In this document: positions 42,770-56,060 of the stretch, piece after piece | Layout: each line of letters begins with the position of its first letter | Numbering within the stretch: the first letter of the stretch is position 1 | NCBI GenBank assembly: GCA_965276785.1 | Contig: OZ255629.1 | Span: forward strand, 4,030,001-4,094,000 | From: LMUY01 sp965276785 | GTDB lineage: Bacteria; Pseudomonadota; Alphaproteobacteria; Acetobacterales; Acetobacteraceae | Direction of reading: 5' to 3' | DNA length: 64,000 bases | Notes under the pieces: generated by a model | Databases searched by the model: none | Told to the model about the DNA's origin: nothing | Seen by the model: the letters and a program-made list of their open reading frames with translations, nothing else | Position numbers and translations under genes: made by a program

Positions 42770-43066
42770 ATGACCATCGACAGGTTCACCGACAGTCTGT
42801 CGCAGGCTGCACCTCCCGCTGGGATCGGCCTGGCGTTGCAGGCGCTCTGGTGGGCGCGAAAAGGCGATTGGGACCGAGCGCATGGCTGCGTGCAGCAGGA
42901 CGAGGGCAAGCCGGATTGCGACTTGGTGCACGCCCACTTGCATCGGGAGGAGGGAGATTTGGCCAATGCGAGCGGTTGGTACCGGGCGGCCGGACACGCG
43001 ATGCCGGAGGCGTCGCTGGTAGACGAGTGGCGGGCGCTTGCGGTGCGGCTACTCGCCCAGGGGTAG
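42770..43066 (+). CDS. Small conserved-type protein of unknown function
   Basis: 98 residues from ATG 42770. It is mostly helical and Trp/His-rich (ALWWARKGDWDRAHGCVQQDE, DLVHAHLHREEGDLANASGWY, DEWRALAVRLLAQG). The pattern of paired helices with W...GDW..AH and A..HR..GD..NA.YWY suggests a TPR-like fold. No signal peptide or catalytic motif. It is divergent from the threonine dehydratase gene. Proteins like this occur as orphans in alphaproteobacteria; the function is unknown. Confidence 0.7.
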   Translation: MTIDRFTDSLSQAAPPAGIGLALQALWWARKGDWDRAHGCVQQDEGKPDCDLVHAHLHREEGDLANASGWYRAAGHAMPEASLVDEWRALAVRLLAQG

Positions 43067-43171
43067 ATGCTTGCAGCCCTTTTTGACTAATTCTTGACCT
43101 GGAGGGACGTAAACGGCAAGCATCAATCCCGCTACAGCAACCATAAGAAGCAGGATTCCATACACTTGCAT
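43049..43171 (-). CDS. 40-residue single-pass membrane miniprotein
   Basis: A 40-residue frame from ATG 43171 to TAG 43049-43051, preceded by CGGAGG six nucleotides upstream. Residues 4-22 (YGILLLMVAVAGLMLAVYV) form one transmembrane helix; the rest is a short polar tail with PPGQELVKKGCKHLPLGE. The strong ribosome site and the clean hydrophobic helix argue that it is translated. Its last 18 nt overlap the end of the convergent 98-residue gene. Function unknown; such small proteins often modulate a membrane complex. Confidence 0.6.
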   Translation of the reverse strand: MQVYGILLLMVAVAGLMLAVYVPPGQELVKKGCKHLPLGE

Positions 43172-43344
43172 GTATCGCCTCCGTGGAAGAGATGTTTATG
43201 GCAGTGCTGGAAGGCGTATCTTGCGGCAGGACCGCGGAGCGGACCCGCTACTCCTGGTTCAAAGCGACTACGCTCGGGTCTCCAAGTCTCGCACCCGGTT
43301 CGCCAATCGGCTATGTTGGGCGTGGATTGCGCGGACCTCGTTCA
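43172..43344. other. Gap between two small minus-strand ORFs
   Basis: 173 nt with no convincing gene. An 80-codon plus-strand frame across this part lacks any recognisable feature and conflicts with the small ORF on the other strand. Confidence 0.5.
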
Positions 43345-43485
43345 CTAACCCGGATAGAGTTCGTCTTGACGCTGCTGTATGGCCATCATGACCGCCATGT
43401 CGTCACGCATAGTTCCCATCTCTGAGAGCACCTGACGCAGTAAATGGACAACGAGCGTGAGGTCGGGGTTTGCGTCATCGCTCAT
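43345..43485 (-). CDS. 46-residue amphipathic small protein (probable)
   Basis: ATG 43485 to TAG 43345-43347 encodes 46 residues. An acidic start (MSDDANPD) leads to a continuous amphipathic helix: LTLVVHLLRQVLSEMGTM, then RDDMAVMMAIQQRQDELYP. The heptad-like spacing of Leu/Val/Met suggests a small coiled coil. The ribosome site is weak. It is downstream of greA's stop on the same strand, about 40 nt away, and could be the last gene of that transcript. Confidence 0.45.
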   Translation of the reverse strand: MSDDANPDLTLVVHLLRQVLSEMGTMRDDMAVMMAIQQRQDELYPG

Positions 43486-43525
43486 CGTGTTCGTCGTCCC
43501 AGTTCACATCGCACTCTAAGCAGAA

Positions 43526-43999
43526 TCACCCAAAGCTGACCGACAAAATCTCATACGTCCGGTCCCCGCCCGGCGCCGGCACGCTCACGCTGTCGCCCAC
43601 CTTCTTGTTGATCAGCGCCTTGGCCAGTGGCGAAGAGATCGACAGCCGGGCCTGTTTGACGTCGGCCTCATGCATGCCGACGATCTGGTAAGTGGCCTCT
43701 TTTTCGGTCTCCTCGTCCACCAGCCGGACGCTGGCGCCGAACTTGACCCGGTCGCCGGACAGCGTCGCCGGGTCGATCACCTCGGCGCCGGAGACAATCT
43801 CCTCCAACTCGATGATGCGGCCTTCGATAAAGGACTGCCGCTCGCGGGCCGCGTGGTACTCGGCATTCTCGCTCAGGTCGCCATGGCTGCGCGCCTCCGC
43901 AATGGCGCGGATCACCGCCGGGCGTTCCTGGGTCTTCAGGGTCCGCAACTCATTCTCAAGGCGGACAAGGCCGGACGCGGTCATCGGGAATTTCTGCAA
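43526..43999 (-). CDS. greA: Transcription elongation factor GreA
   Basis: 157 residues from TTG 43999, chosen because AGGAAG lies 8 nt upstream and the protein then begins [10 protein letters not shown], in line with the usual GreA start and length (about 158). The coiled-coil domain ([38 protein letters not shown]) carries the acidic D/E tip, and the C-terminal FKBP-like domain contains [21 protein letters not shown]. It rescues backtracked RNA polymerase by stimulating transcript cleavage. It lies downstream of carB, an arrangement common in alphaproteobacteria. Confidence 0.95.
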   Translation of the reverse strand: MQKFPMTASGLVRLENELRTLKTQERPAVIRAIAEARSHGDLSENAEYHAARERQSFIEGRIIELEEIVSGAEVIDPATLSGDRVKFGASVRLVDEETEKEATYQIVGMHEADVKQARLSISSPLAKALINKKVGDSVSVPAPGGDRTYEILSVSFG

Positions 44000-44080
44000 G
44001 ATACGCACTTCCTGAGCGTGGACGTGGAACATACCAGTCACATATGACGCCACGATAGGCGTTGGCTGCCTATCGAGGGT

Positions 44081-47323
<3,243 letters not shown>

Positions 47324-47330
47324 GGCGGTG

Positions 47331-48524
47331 CTACCGTGTTGGAGGCGCCCAGTCGGGCATGATGCGGTGCAGGAAGGCTTCGAACATCGGCACGGTGAAC
47401 GCGGCGTCCCCATGGGCAGGGCTGTAAATCATGCCCTTGGCGATCAGGCTGGCACGGGCCGGGCCCAGGCTCTGCACCTTCACGCCCAGCACGTCGGCAA
47501 TGTCGCCGGAGCGTTGCGGCCCGGCGCCCAGTTCGGCCATCGCCCGCACGTAGTCGCGCTCCCGCCGGGTCAGCCGGTCGAAGCGGACGCGAAAGAAGCT
47601 TTCGTCCAGCCGCTGGATGGCCACGCTGGTCGCTGCTGTCACGTCCCCGAGCCGAATGAGTGAGTGCGGCGCCAGATTCCAGGCATGGTAGCCCCACTCC
47701 TGCAGGAAATACGGGTAGCCGCTGGTGATCTCGACGATCGCCTGCACCGCCTCGGGCGCAAAGTCGGCGCCTTCGCTGCGGGCCGCCTCCACCAGGGCAC
47801 GGCGGGAGTCGGCCGGGGACAGCGCGCCGACCCGCGGAAAGTCGAACAGCCGCTCGGCGTAGGACTTGGACCGCCCGGACAGCCCAACCACCTGCGGCAG
47901 CCCGGCGGCCACCATGATCACGGGCAAGTTCTCCTGCGCCATGCGGTGCAGCGCGGTGATCAGGGCGCCGAACTCGCGTTCCGGCAGATATTGGATTTCA
48001 TCGATGATCAGTGCCACGGCCGTGCCGCGTGCTCGGGCAGCCCGGCCCACTGCGATGAACAGTTCCGGCAAATCCGCTTCCAGCTCACCACTGTCGGCCG
48101 CCCCGACTTCGGCGTCGATGTCGAGCGAGAGTTCGGCCTCACCCAGCTTGAGCTTGAGGCCGCTGACAAAGCTCTTCAACACCCGCAAGCCACGCTTGAC
48201 GTGTTCGCTCAGCGCGCCGGTGCGGTCGAGGTCCAGCAGCAACCGGCGGAACTGCGGCACGAGCAAGCTGGCGAGCGGCCGGCTCTCCTGCGCCTCGATG
48301 ATGCAGAGGCGGTATGAAGCCCGTTCCGCCAGATCGCGGACGGAGTTCAACAACACGGTCTTGCCCACGCCACGCAGCCCCACCGCGATGAAGCTCTTGG
48401 CCGGGCGGCCGGCACGCACCCGCTCGAACGCCACGCGGGCGCGCTCCACCAGGTCCTCACGGCCGATAAGTTCCTGTGGCGACGCGCCAGCGCCAGGGAC
48501 GAAAGGATTGCGGGCGGCATCCAT
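47331..48524 (-). CDS. AAA/ORC-like ATPase located between carA and carB
   Basis: 397 residues. [19 protein letters not shown] precedes Walker A GLRGVGKT, then Walker [11 protein letters not shown], sensor-type MVAAGLPQV and a C-terminal winged helix ([42 protein letters not shown]). This is the ATPase_2/Cdc6-like family of small DNA-binding ATPases, often mobile. It is on the same strand as the car genes, 60 nt after carA and 7 nt before carB. An AT-rich dyad lies just upstream. Its role is unknown; it may be a passenger or a regulator. Confidence 0.83.
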   Translation of the reverse strand: MDAARNPFVPGAGASPQELIGREDLVERARVAFERVRAGRPAKSFIAVGLRGVGKTVLLNSVRDLAERASYRLCIIEAQESRPLASLLVPQFRRLLLDLDRTGALSEHVKRGLRVLKSFVSGLKLKLGEAELSLDIDAEVGAADSGELEADLPELFIAVGRAARARGTAVALIIDEIQYLPEREFGALITALHRMAQENLPVIMVAAGLPQVVGLSGRSKSYAERLFDFPRVGALSPADSRRALVEAARSEGADFAPEAVQAIVEITSGYPYFLQEWGYHAWNLAPHSLIRLGDVTAATSVAIQRLDESFFRVRFDRLTRRERDYVRAMAELGAGPQRSGDIADVLGVKVQSLGPARASLIAKGMIYSPAHGDAAFTVPMFEAFLHRIMPDWAPPTR

Positions 48525-48534
48525 GTGTTGGGAG

Positions 48535-48574
48535 TTTAGGCATGTATAAGCGTTAAATGCTATACTTTCCTAAA
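48535..48574. promoter_or_regulatory. 40-bp AT-rich nested dyad between carA and the ATPase gene
   Basis: TTTAGG (48535) pairs with CCTAAA (48569), and inside GTATAAGC (48544) pairs with GCTATAC (48559) around GTTAAAT. It is one of the most AT-rich stretches in a GC-rich window and lies 11 nt before the ATPase start. It could be a promoter with operator, or a scar of insertion. Confidence 0.5.
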
Positions 48575-48584
48575 GTCTGTACAC

Positions 48585-49931
48585 TCACCCGATCATCGCC
48601 GTGAACCGGCGGAAGAGGTGTGCGCTGTCGCTTGGCCCCGGGCTCGCCTCCGGGTGATATTGCACGCTGAACGCGCGGCGGCTCTCGCAGGCGATCCCCT
48701 CGTTGCTGCCGTCGAACAGCGATCTGTGCGTCACCCGCACGCCCTCGGGCAGGTCGTCATCTGCGACCGCAAAGCCGTGATTCTGACTGGTGATCTCCAC
48801 CCGGCCAGTGGCCAGGTCCTTCACCGGCTGGTTGGCGCCCCGATGCCCGCGGTCAAGCTTGTAGGTGCGGCCGCCCAAGGCGAGCGCCAGCAATTGATGT
48901 CCCAGGCAGATGCCGAACACCGGCACCTCCGCCTCCAGCACGCCTTGGATCGCTGGCACGGCGTACGTGCCGGTCGCCGCCGGGTCGCCGGGGCCGTTGG
49001 AGAGGAACACGCCATCCGGGTGGTGGCGGAGGATGTCGGCCGCCGTGCTCTCCGCCGGAACCACCGTCACCCGGCAGCCCGCTTCGGCCAGCGAGCGCAG
49101 GATGTTGCGTTTGGCGCCGTAATCCACCGCCACGACATGGTGGCGCGGCGCTCCCTGGCGGGCGAAGCCGTCCGGGTAGTGCCAGGTGCCCTCATCCCAC
49201 TCGTAGGCCTGGCTGCAGGAGACCTGGCGGGCAAGGTCCATCCCTTCGAGGCCGGGCCAACCCTGCGCCTGAGCGCGCAAAACGGCGAGGTCGAACTTGC
49301 CGTCCGCTGGATGGGCCAGCACCGCCGTGGGCGGCCCGCCGTCGCGGATGCGCAACGTGAGCGCGCGGGTGTCCACCCCAGCAAGCCCCGGCAACGAATG
49401 GTTGCGCAACCAGGCCTCCAACGGCTGCAAGCTGCGCCAATTGGCCGGCTCTGTGATGTCCTTCTTCACCACCAGCCCGAGTGCAGCCGGGTTGGTCGCC
49501 TCCATGTCGGCCGGATTGGTGCCGGTGTTGCCGATATGGGGGAAGGTGAAGGTGATGATCTGCCCGGCGTAAGAAGGGTCGGTCAGCGTCTCCTGGTAGC
49601 CCGTCATCCCCGTGTTGAAGCAGAGCTCGCCCACCCGGCCTTCGCTGAACGCCCCGAAGCCTCGCCCCCACACCACCGATCCGTCCGCCAGCACAAGGGC
49701 CGCTGTAGCACCTGGCGGAGGCAGGTCATGTTGCGGCATTGGCGTGCCTCCTGGGGACGGTTGCAGATCCGTGAATGAGAGGCCAGTCGCTGCGATCACC
49801 GCCGCCCAGTGCTTGGACGGGATAACCTTGGCCTGGCGCCACTTCCGGATCGCCTCATTGCCCACGCCGGTCAATCGCGAGGCAGCATCCGCGCCGCCCA
49901 GTCGGGTGAGGATTTCTTCGACTTGGAGCAT
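48585..49931 (-). CDS. carA: Carbamoyl-phosphate synthase small subunit with N-terminal HTH-like extension
   Basis: 448 residues from ATG 49931. Residues 1-64 form a helix-turn-helix-like segment (LTRLGGADAASRLTGVGNEA, IRKWRQAKVIPSKHWAAVIA), resembling phage Cro/YdaS-type domains. Residue 65 (ATG 49739) has AGGAGG 7 nt before it and begins a normal CarA: GYQETLTDPSYAGQI, catalytic Cys in GICLGHQLLALALGG and His/Glu in YHPEASPGP. CarA hydrolyses glutamine and passes ammonia to CarB. Both a 448-residue fusion and a 384-residue CarA could be made. A perfect palindrome lies 11 nt upstream of the long start. Confidence 0.93.
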   Translation of the reverse strand: MLQVEEILTRLGGADAASRLTGVGNEAIRKWRQAKVIPSKHWAAVIAATGLSFTDLQPSPGGTPMPQHDLPPPGATAALVLADGSVVWGRGFGAFSEGRVGELCFNTGMTGYQETLTDPSYAGQIITFTFPHIGNTGTNPADMEATNPAALGLVVKKDITEPANWRSLQPLEAWLRNHSLPGLAGVDTRALTLRIRDGGPPTAVLAHPADGKFDLAVLRAQAQGWPGLEGMDLARQVSCSQAYEWDEGTWHYPDGFARQGAPRHHVVAVDYGAKRNILRSLAEAGCRVTVVPAESTAADILRHHPDGVFLSNGPGDPAATGTYAVPAIQGVLEAEVPVFGICLGHQLLALALGGRTYKLDRGHRGANQPVKDLATGRVEITSQNHGFAVADDDLPEGVRVTHRSLFDGSNEGIACESRRAFSVQYHPEASPGPSDSAHLFRRFTAMIG

Positions 49932-49942
49932 GACTCCAACCT

Positions 49943-49961
49943 ATGGGAAAAAATTTCCCAT
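49943..49961. promoter_or_regulatory. Perfect palindrome ATGGGAAA-AAA-TTTCCCAT before HTH-carA
   Basis: Eight-base arms and a 3-nt spacer, 11 nt upstream of the HTH-CarA start and just before its GGAG. A TTGCAA hexamer is on one flank and TAGGTT on the other, 17 nt apart on the minus strand, so it could lie inside a promoter. It may be the operator of the fused HTH (inference). Confidence 0.6.
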
Positions 49962-50027
49962 TGCAAATTGTTCAACATGGTCATGTTGGATGACTACTCA
50001 GAACGCTCACGCATCTGAGCGAGGGCT

Positions 50028-50293
50028 GTGGTGCAAACAATCTCTGCGACCCATTTCAAGGCCGGATGCTTGGACTTGCTCGATCGCCTGCAGTCAGGTG
50101 AAATCGATGAACGTGCTATCACAAAGCGTGGCGCCGTTGTTACGGTCCTGCGCCGCCCAAAGTCACGCGCGCGCCGGCGGACGCCCTCTTTGACTGTTTG
50201 GCTGGCGAGCTGGGCATCGCCGCAGATCTCGACCTGACTGCGCCGGTGTTCGAAGGCAAGATCAACGCCGAAAAGGGTATCCTCCACGGGTGA
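50028..50293 (+). pseudogene. Phd/YefM-type antitoxin remnant, frameshifted
   Basis: From GTG 50028 the frame reads VQTISATHFKAGCLDLLDRL then ERAITKRGAVVTVLRRPKSRA, the N-terminal half of a Phd/YefM antitoxin. At about 50166-50175, a CGCGCGCG run, the frame is lost; two bases fewer would restore ADALFDCLAGELGIAADLDL and the family ending FEGKINAEKGILHG (stop 50291). The antitoxin would bind DNA with its N-terminus and wrap its toxin with the C-terminus. The frameshift points to an inactive or decaying unit. Confidence 0.72.
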
Positions 50294-50642
50294 GTTCGCG
50301 ACTGCTCGATACATGCGCTGCCATCTGGCTCGCGGAGGGAATGGCGCTCAGCCAGGGGCACAGCAGATGATCGTTGCGGCCGCTATCAGCGATGGCGTGT
50401 TTGTCTCACCGGTTTACGCCTGGGAAATCGGCCTGCTTTGCGTGGCCGGCCGCTTCCTTCACGCAAAGACGCCTCAAGCAGCACAGCAATGGATAGCCAA
50501 GTTGCTGGCGCGCGTCGGCATCCAACGTGCCGATCGCTTTCTTCTAGCCACCGCGCGGTGCATGAATGTCCCGCTTGTGACGCGTGGCCGCATGATGCTC
50601 CAGTATGCGGAGGCTGGTCACGTGGAGTGTATCCTTTGCTGA
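50290..50642 (+). pseudogene. VapC/PIN-domain toxin remnant, frameshifted and internally deleted
   Basis: GTG 50290 overlaps the antitoxin stop, as in intact Phd/VapC pairs, and reads SSRLLDTCAAIWLAEGMALS with the first PIN Asp. The frame breaks at a G4 run (50355-50358); adding one G restores QQMIVAAAISDG, FVSPVYAWEIGLL. Later WIAKLLARVGIQ runs directly into RADRFLLATARCMNVPLVT, lacking the usual 25-30 residues with a PIN acidic residue, so a deletion is likely near 50522. Two separate lesions make an active RNase improbable. Confidence 0.72.
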
Positions 50643-50652
50643 TGAGAGAACA

Positions 50653-51132
50653 ATGGCCCTCCGCCCCCAATTCACCGACGCCCTGAAAGCCTCCATGCGG
50701 GCCGGGGACAGCGCGCGCACCTCCACCCTGCGCATGATCCTGGCGCGGGTGAAGGACGTCGACATCGCCGCCCGCCCAGCGCCCGCCGTGTCCGACGAAG
50801 CGATTATCTCGGCGCTGCGCGGCATGGTAAAATCCCGCCGCGAGTCGGTGGCGCTCTACCGACAAGGCCATCGCGAGGACCTGGTCGCGAAAGAGGAGGC
50901 GGAAATCGCCGTCATCGAAGGCTTTCTGCCGCAACCTATGGACGCCGCCGCCATCGCTGCCGCTGTGGACGAGGCCATGCGTGAGACGGGGGCGGCCGGG
51001 CCGAAGGACATGGGGCGGGTGATGGCCGCGCTCAAAGCCAAGCACGCCGCCAATCTCGACCTCGGCCGCGCCACGCCTCTGGTGAAGGCGCGTCTCGCGT
51101 CTGATCGCGTCGGGCCTCAGCCCGATGCGTGA
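50653..51132 (+). CDS. YqeY/GatB-like domain protein
   Basis: 159 residues from ATG 50653 with GAGAG upstream. RPQFTDALKASMRAGDSART opens the YqeY helical domain, followed by KSRRESVALYRQGHREDLVAKEEAEI and VIEGFLPQPMD, and a C-terminal KDMGRVMAALKAKHAANLDLG as in the tRNA-binding tail of GatB. It commonly precedes dnaG and rpoD in alphaproteobacteria. Its exact role is not known; a tRNA-linked function has been proposed from the GatB similarity. The last 13-14 residues (SDRVGPQPDA) are encoded by a 52-bp tandem repeat. Confidence 0.88.
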   Translation: MALRPQFTDALKASMRAGDSARTSTLRMILARVKDVDIAARPAPAVSDEAIISALRGMVKSRRESVALYRQGHREDLVAKEEAEIAVIEGFLPQPMDAAAIAAAVDEAMRETGAAGPKDMGRVMAALKAKHAANLDLGRATPLVKARLASDRVGPQPDA

Positions 51133-51193
51133 ATCAGCCGTGCGTCTCGCGTCTGATCGCGTCGGGCCTCAGCCCGATGCGTAAATCAGCCGC
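51090..51193. repeat. 52-bp direct tandem repeat covering the 3' end of yqeY
   Basis: Two copies (51090-51141 and 51142-51193) differ at only two positions that I can see. Each holds a hairpin CGGGC-CTCA-GCCCG. The first copy supplies the stop codon of the yqeY-like gene (TGA); in the second the same place reads TAA. The copies end about 15 nt before dnaG and may act as an attenuating hairpin pair. Confidence 0.85.
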
Positions 51194-51208
51194 GCAAACA
51201 ACCGGTTG

Positions 51209-52984
51209 ATGGCGCTCCCGCCCGCCTTTCTCGACGAACTGCGCGTCCGCACCCCGATGGCGGCGCTGGTCGGGCGCAAGGTCAAGCTTGAACGGTCAGG
51301 CAAATCCTGGAAAGCGTGCTGCCCGTTTCACAGCGAGAAGACCGCCTCCTTCTACGTCTATGACGACGGCTATCACTGCTTCGGCTGCGGTGCGCATGGT
51401 GACGCGATCGGCTTTGTGATGCAGACCGAAGGCGCGGCGTTCATCGAGGCGGTGGAGCGGCTGGCCGGCGAGGCCGGGCTCGACGTGCCCAAGCCGTCGC
51501 CGCAAGCCGCCGAGGTCGAGCGGCAGCGACTAGACCTGACCGAAGTGCTCGACCGGGCGGGCGAAAGCTTCATCCGCCGTCTTCACGCGCCGGAGGGACG
51601 TGAGGCGCTCGCCTACCTGCGCCACCGCGGCCTTGCCGATGAGACCATCAGCCGCTTTGGCCTCGGCTGGTCAGGCGAGGGCAGGGGGGACTTGATCGGC
51701 GAACTCGGCCGCGCCGGCATCGACATGTCGCGCTTGGCCGAGGTCGGTCTGCTGCAATCCCGCGAGGACGGCGCGATACGGGAACTTTTTTACAACCGCG
51801 TGATGTTCCCAATCCGAGATCGCCGCGGACGCATCATCAGCTTCGGTGGCCGTGCCCTGGGGGACGCCAAGCCGAAGTATATTAATGGCCCCGAGACCGC
51901 GCTCTACGCCAAGTCCCGCACTCTCTACGGGCTTGACCTGGCGCGGGAGGGCGCCCGCAAGCCGCCCGGCGTGATTGTGGTGGAAGGCTACATGGATGTG
52001 ATCGCCTTGCACCAGGCGGGGTTCACCGGCGCCGTGGCCCCGCTCGGCACTGCACTCACCGTCGGGCATTTGGAGGAGCTGTGGCGCCTGTCCGACGCCC
52101 CGGTTCTGTGTTTCGACGGGGACGCCCCAGGCGCCCGCGCGGCCGCCCGCGCCGCCGAACTCGCCTTGCCGATGCTGGCTCCCAGCCGTACGCTCTGTCT
52201 CGCCGCCTTGCCCGGCGGCGAGGACCCGGACACGCTGGTACGTCGCCAGGGTGCGGCCGCGTTCGCCGCCGTGCTCGACGCTAAACGCCCGCTCTCGGCC
52301 GTCCTGTTCGATCTGCTGCGGCAAGGCTTTGCCAACGACACCCCGGAGGCCCGCGCGGCCTTCCGCGCCCGGCTGGATGCCGCCGCGGCGCGAATTGCCG
52401 ACAAGACGCTGGCCGCCGAGTATCGCACCGCGTTGCGCGACCAGTTCTTCGCCGGCCGGCGCCGTGGTTCCTCCAGACGCCCGGCACCTTCGCTGCGGCC
52501 GTCCGCCCCCGGGGACCCGACCCATGAACGCCACCGTGTGCTGCTTGCGATCTTGCTCCACCATCCGGGCCAAATCGCCGACGTGGCGGAGGCGCTGTCC
52601 AGCCTGCCGCTTCACGCCGGTCACGCCGCGCTGCGAAATGCGATTCTTCAGTGGTTTGATGCCGCGCCAGAGCTTGACTCGGCAGACCTCATGAACCACC
52701 TCACGCGCTCGGGATTCGCTTCCGCGACGGCCGATCTGCTGTCTGCCCGTTCGGTCCCGTTGCCGGCTTGCGCCGGACCGGGCGCGATGCCTGCCGAGGC
52801 GGAGGCTGGATGGTGGCACTATTTTGGCCTGCTGAACCGCAAACACTTGGAAGAGGAGGTGGCCGCCGCTGCCGCCGCGTTCAACCGCTCGCCCGATGCG
52901 GCTGGCCAAGACCGTTTGGTGGCTTTGTGCGCGGCGCGTGATGCCCTGGCACGCGACGCACAGGCCGATCTTGACGAACTTTAA
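51209..52984 (+). CDS. dnaG: DNA primase DnaG
   Basis: 591 residues from ATG 51209. The zinc-binding domain is [14 protein letters not shown] with [10 protein letters not shown]; the catalytic core has [25 protein letters not shown] has [16 protein letters not shown] and [15 protein letters not shown]-terminal helicase-interacting region follows. It makes RNA primers for replication with DnaB. No good ribosome site is present; translation may be coupled to the yqeY region. It forms the macromolecular-synthesis order yqeY-dnaG-rpoD. Confidence 0.96.
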   Translation: MALPPAFLDELRVRTPMAALVGRKVKLERSGKSWKACCPFHSEKTASFYVYDDGYHCFGCGAHGDAIGFVMQTEGAAFIEAVERLAGEAGLDVPKPSPQAAEVERQRLDLTEVLDRAGESFIRRLHAPEGREALAYLRHRGLADETISRFGLGWSGEGRGDLIGELGRAGIDMSRLAEVGLLQSREDGAIRELFYNRVMFPIRDRRGRIISFGGRALGDAKPKYINGPETALYAKSRTLYGLDLAREGARKPPGVIVVEGYMDVIALHQAGFTGAVAPLGTALTVGHLEELWRLSDAPVLCFDGDAPGARAAARAAELALPMLAPSRTLCLAALPGGEDPDTLVRRQGAAAFAAVLDAKRPLSAVLFDLLRQGFANDTPEARAAFRARLDAAAARIADKTLAAEYRTALRDQFFAGRRRGSSRRPAPSLRPSAPGDPTHERHRVLLAILLHHPGQIADVAEALSSLPLHAGHAALRNAILQWFDAAPELDSADLMNHLTRSGFASATADLLSARSVPLPACAGPGAMPAEAEAGWWHYFGLLNRKHLEEEVAAAAAAFNRSPDAAGQDRLVALCAARDALARDAQADLDEL

Positions 52985-53034
52985 CTGCGCCGTGCCTGGG
53001 TTCGGCCAATTTTTCTAGCTGGAGTGTGCCATCG

Positions 53035-54975
<1,941 letters not shown>

Positions 54976-55009
54976 CCGACTCGCACTGCGCTAGCAGCGA
55001 GCGCCTGAG

Positions 55010-55570
55010 GTGCAGCCCGCCACACGAGTGATCGTCACCGTCACGTTCCTGCGCATGGACACCCCGCCGCGGTGGCCCGCCCCGGGCTTCCTCGCGGGGG
55101 TAACGCTCGAACGCGTCGCGCGGCCTTCGGTGGCGTTCTACCGGCGGCTCTACAACGCTGTCGGCGGTCCGCATCTATGGTGGCTGCGCCGCGCGATGCC
55201 AGACGAGGCGTTGGCGGCCATTCTCGCCGACAAGGCAGTCAGCCTTCATGTCCTGCATCGGCAGGGCGAGCCCGCCGGGTTTTTCGAACTCGACGGCCGT
55301 GCTCGCCCCGATGTCAATCTCAGCTATTTCGGCCTGATGCCGCAGGCGGTCGGTCACGGCCTGGGAACGCCCTTCCTGCGCGCTGCCGTTGACGAAGCTT
55401 TCACCACCAGCGGGCGTGGAGTGACGGTCAACACCTGCACGGCGGACCATCGCCGGGCGTTGCCGACCTATTTGCGGATTGGTTTCCGGCCAGTCCGGTC
55501 GGTGCGTGAGGTCTGGGACGTGCCGAACCGCCTCGGCATGACCATTCCGGAGCATCTACGCGCCGAGTAA
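55010..55570 (+). CDS. GNAT-family acetyltransferase
   Basis: 186 residues, starting at a GTG (55010). FLRMDTPPRWPAPGFLAGVT leads to LHVLHRQGEPAGFFELDGR, then the acetyl-CoA segment FGLMPQAVGHGLGTPFLRAA and VNTCTADHRRALPTYLRIGF. These are the standard GNAT motifs. The substrate is unknown. It lies 34 nt after rpoD and may be transcribed with it or from within it. No Shine-Dalgarno is clear, so the start may be a few codons off. Confidence 0.82.
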   Translation: MQPATRVIVTVTFLRMDTPPRWPAPGFLAGVTLERVARPSVAFYRRLYNAVGGPHLWWLRRAMPDEALAAILADKAVSLHVLHRQGEPAGFFELDGRARPDVNLSYFGLMPQAVGHGLGTPFLRAAVDEAFTTSGRGVTVNTCTADHRRALPTYLRIGFRPVRSVREVWDVPNRLGMTIPEHLRAE

Positions 55571-56060
55571 TCCGGCGGTGCGGCCAGTCTTTATGGCATT
55601 GCTATTCTATCGCGCCGTCGGCCCTCTCGATTGGCTATGCTCTCGTGTGCAACTCAAGATCGCAGGCTGGGAAAGCGTCCCAGCCAGTTTTGCTGAGGTT
55701 TGCGCCGTGCACAAAATCGTCTCGCTGTATCCAACGCCATCGCCCTGCTCCCTCATCGAGCCGCTTCGGGCTTCCTATGCCGCTAACCCGGCGTCGCGTG
55801 CCGCAATGGTGCGCGGGCCGGCGGCTGACAAGCAACCCGCGCGCTCATTCCGCACCCCGTTTCGGAGCGCCCGCACGCGCCAGGTGCTGGCGGAGCGCTA
55901 ACGTCTGCTGGTTCAGCTTGGTGCTCTGAACCGAGACTGAGCCATACCTTAACCATTAAGTTACCATTTGAACCCAAACTGGCTTTGGCGAAACAGCCGG
56001 GCAGGTGTTGCGGGTGCCGCAACGCCGGTCGCGATCTCCAGCTGTGGGAAGGGAACGGCG
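55571..56060. other. 490-nt region with one doubtful small frame and a TTAACCAT motif
   Basis: A 64-codon frame from GTG 55707 to 55901 has GAGG 8 nt upstream and a basic Ser/Pro/Arg-rich product (VSLYPTPSPCSLIEPLRASY), but no recognisable fold. TTAACCAT (55949-55956) is the CtrA-type octamer of alphaproteobacteria and precedes the response-regulator gene. Nothing else is recognised. Confidence 0.4.

Noticed and set aside
43183..43425. 80-codon plus-strand frame
   Set aside because: No fold, no signal and no convincing conservation pattern; overlaps the better-supported small minus-strand frame at 43345-43485.
48541..48565. Xer/dif-like recombination site (TGTATA followed by GTTAAAT)
   Set aside because: Only the centre and one half resemble dif; the other arm does not match and spacing is off by one. 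Kept only as an AT-rich dyad.
51671..52909. 412-codon open frame antisense to dnaG
   Set aside because: No domain or ribosome site; explained by dnaG codon bias.
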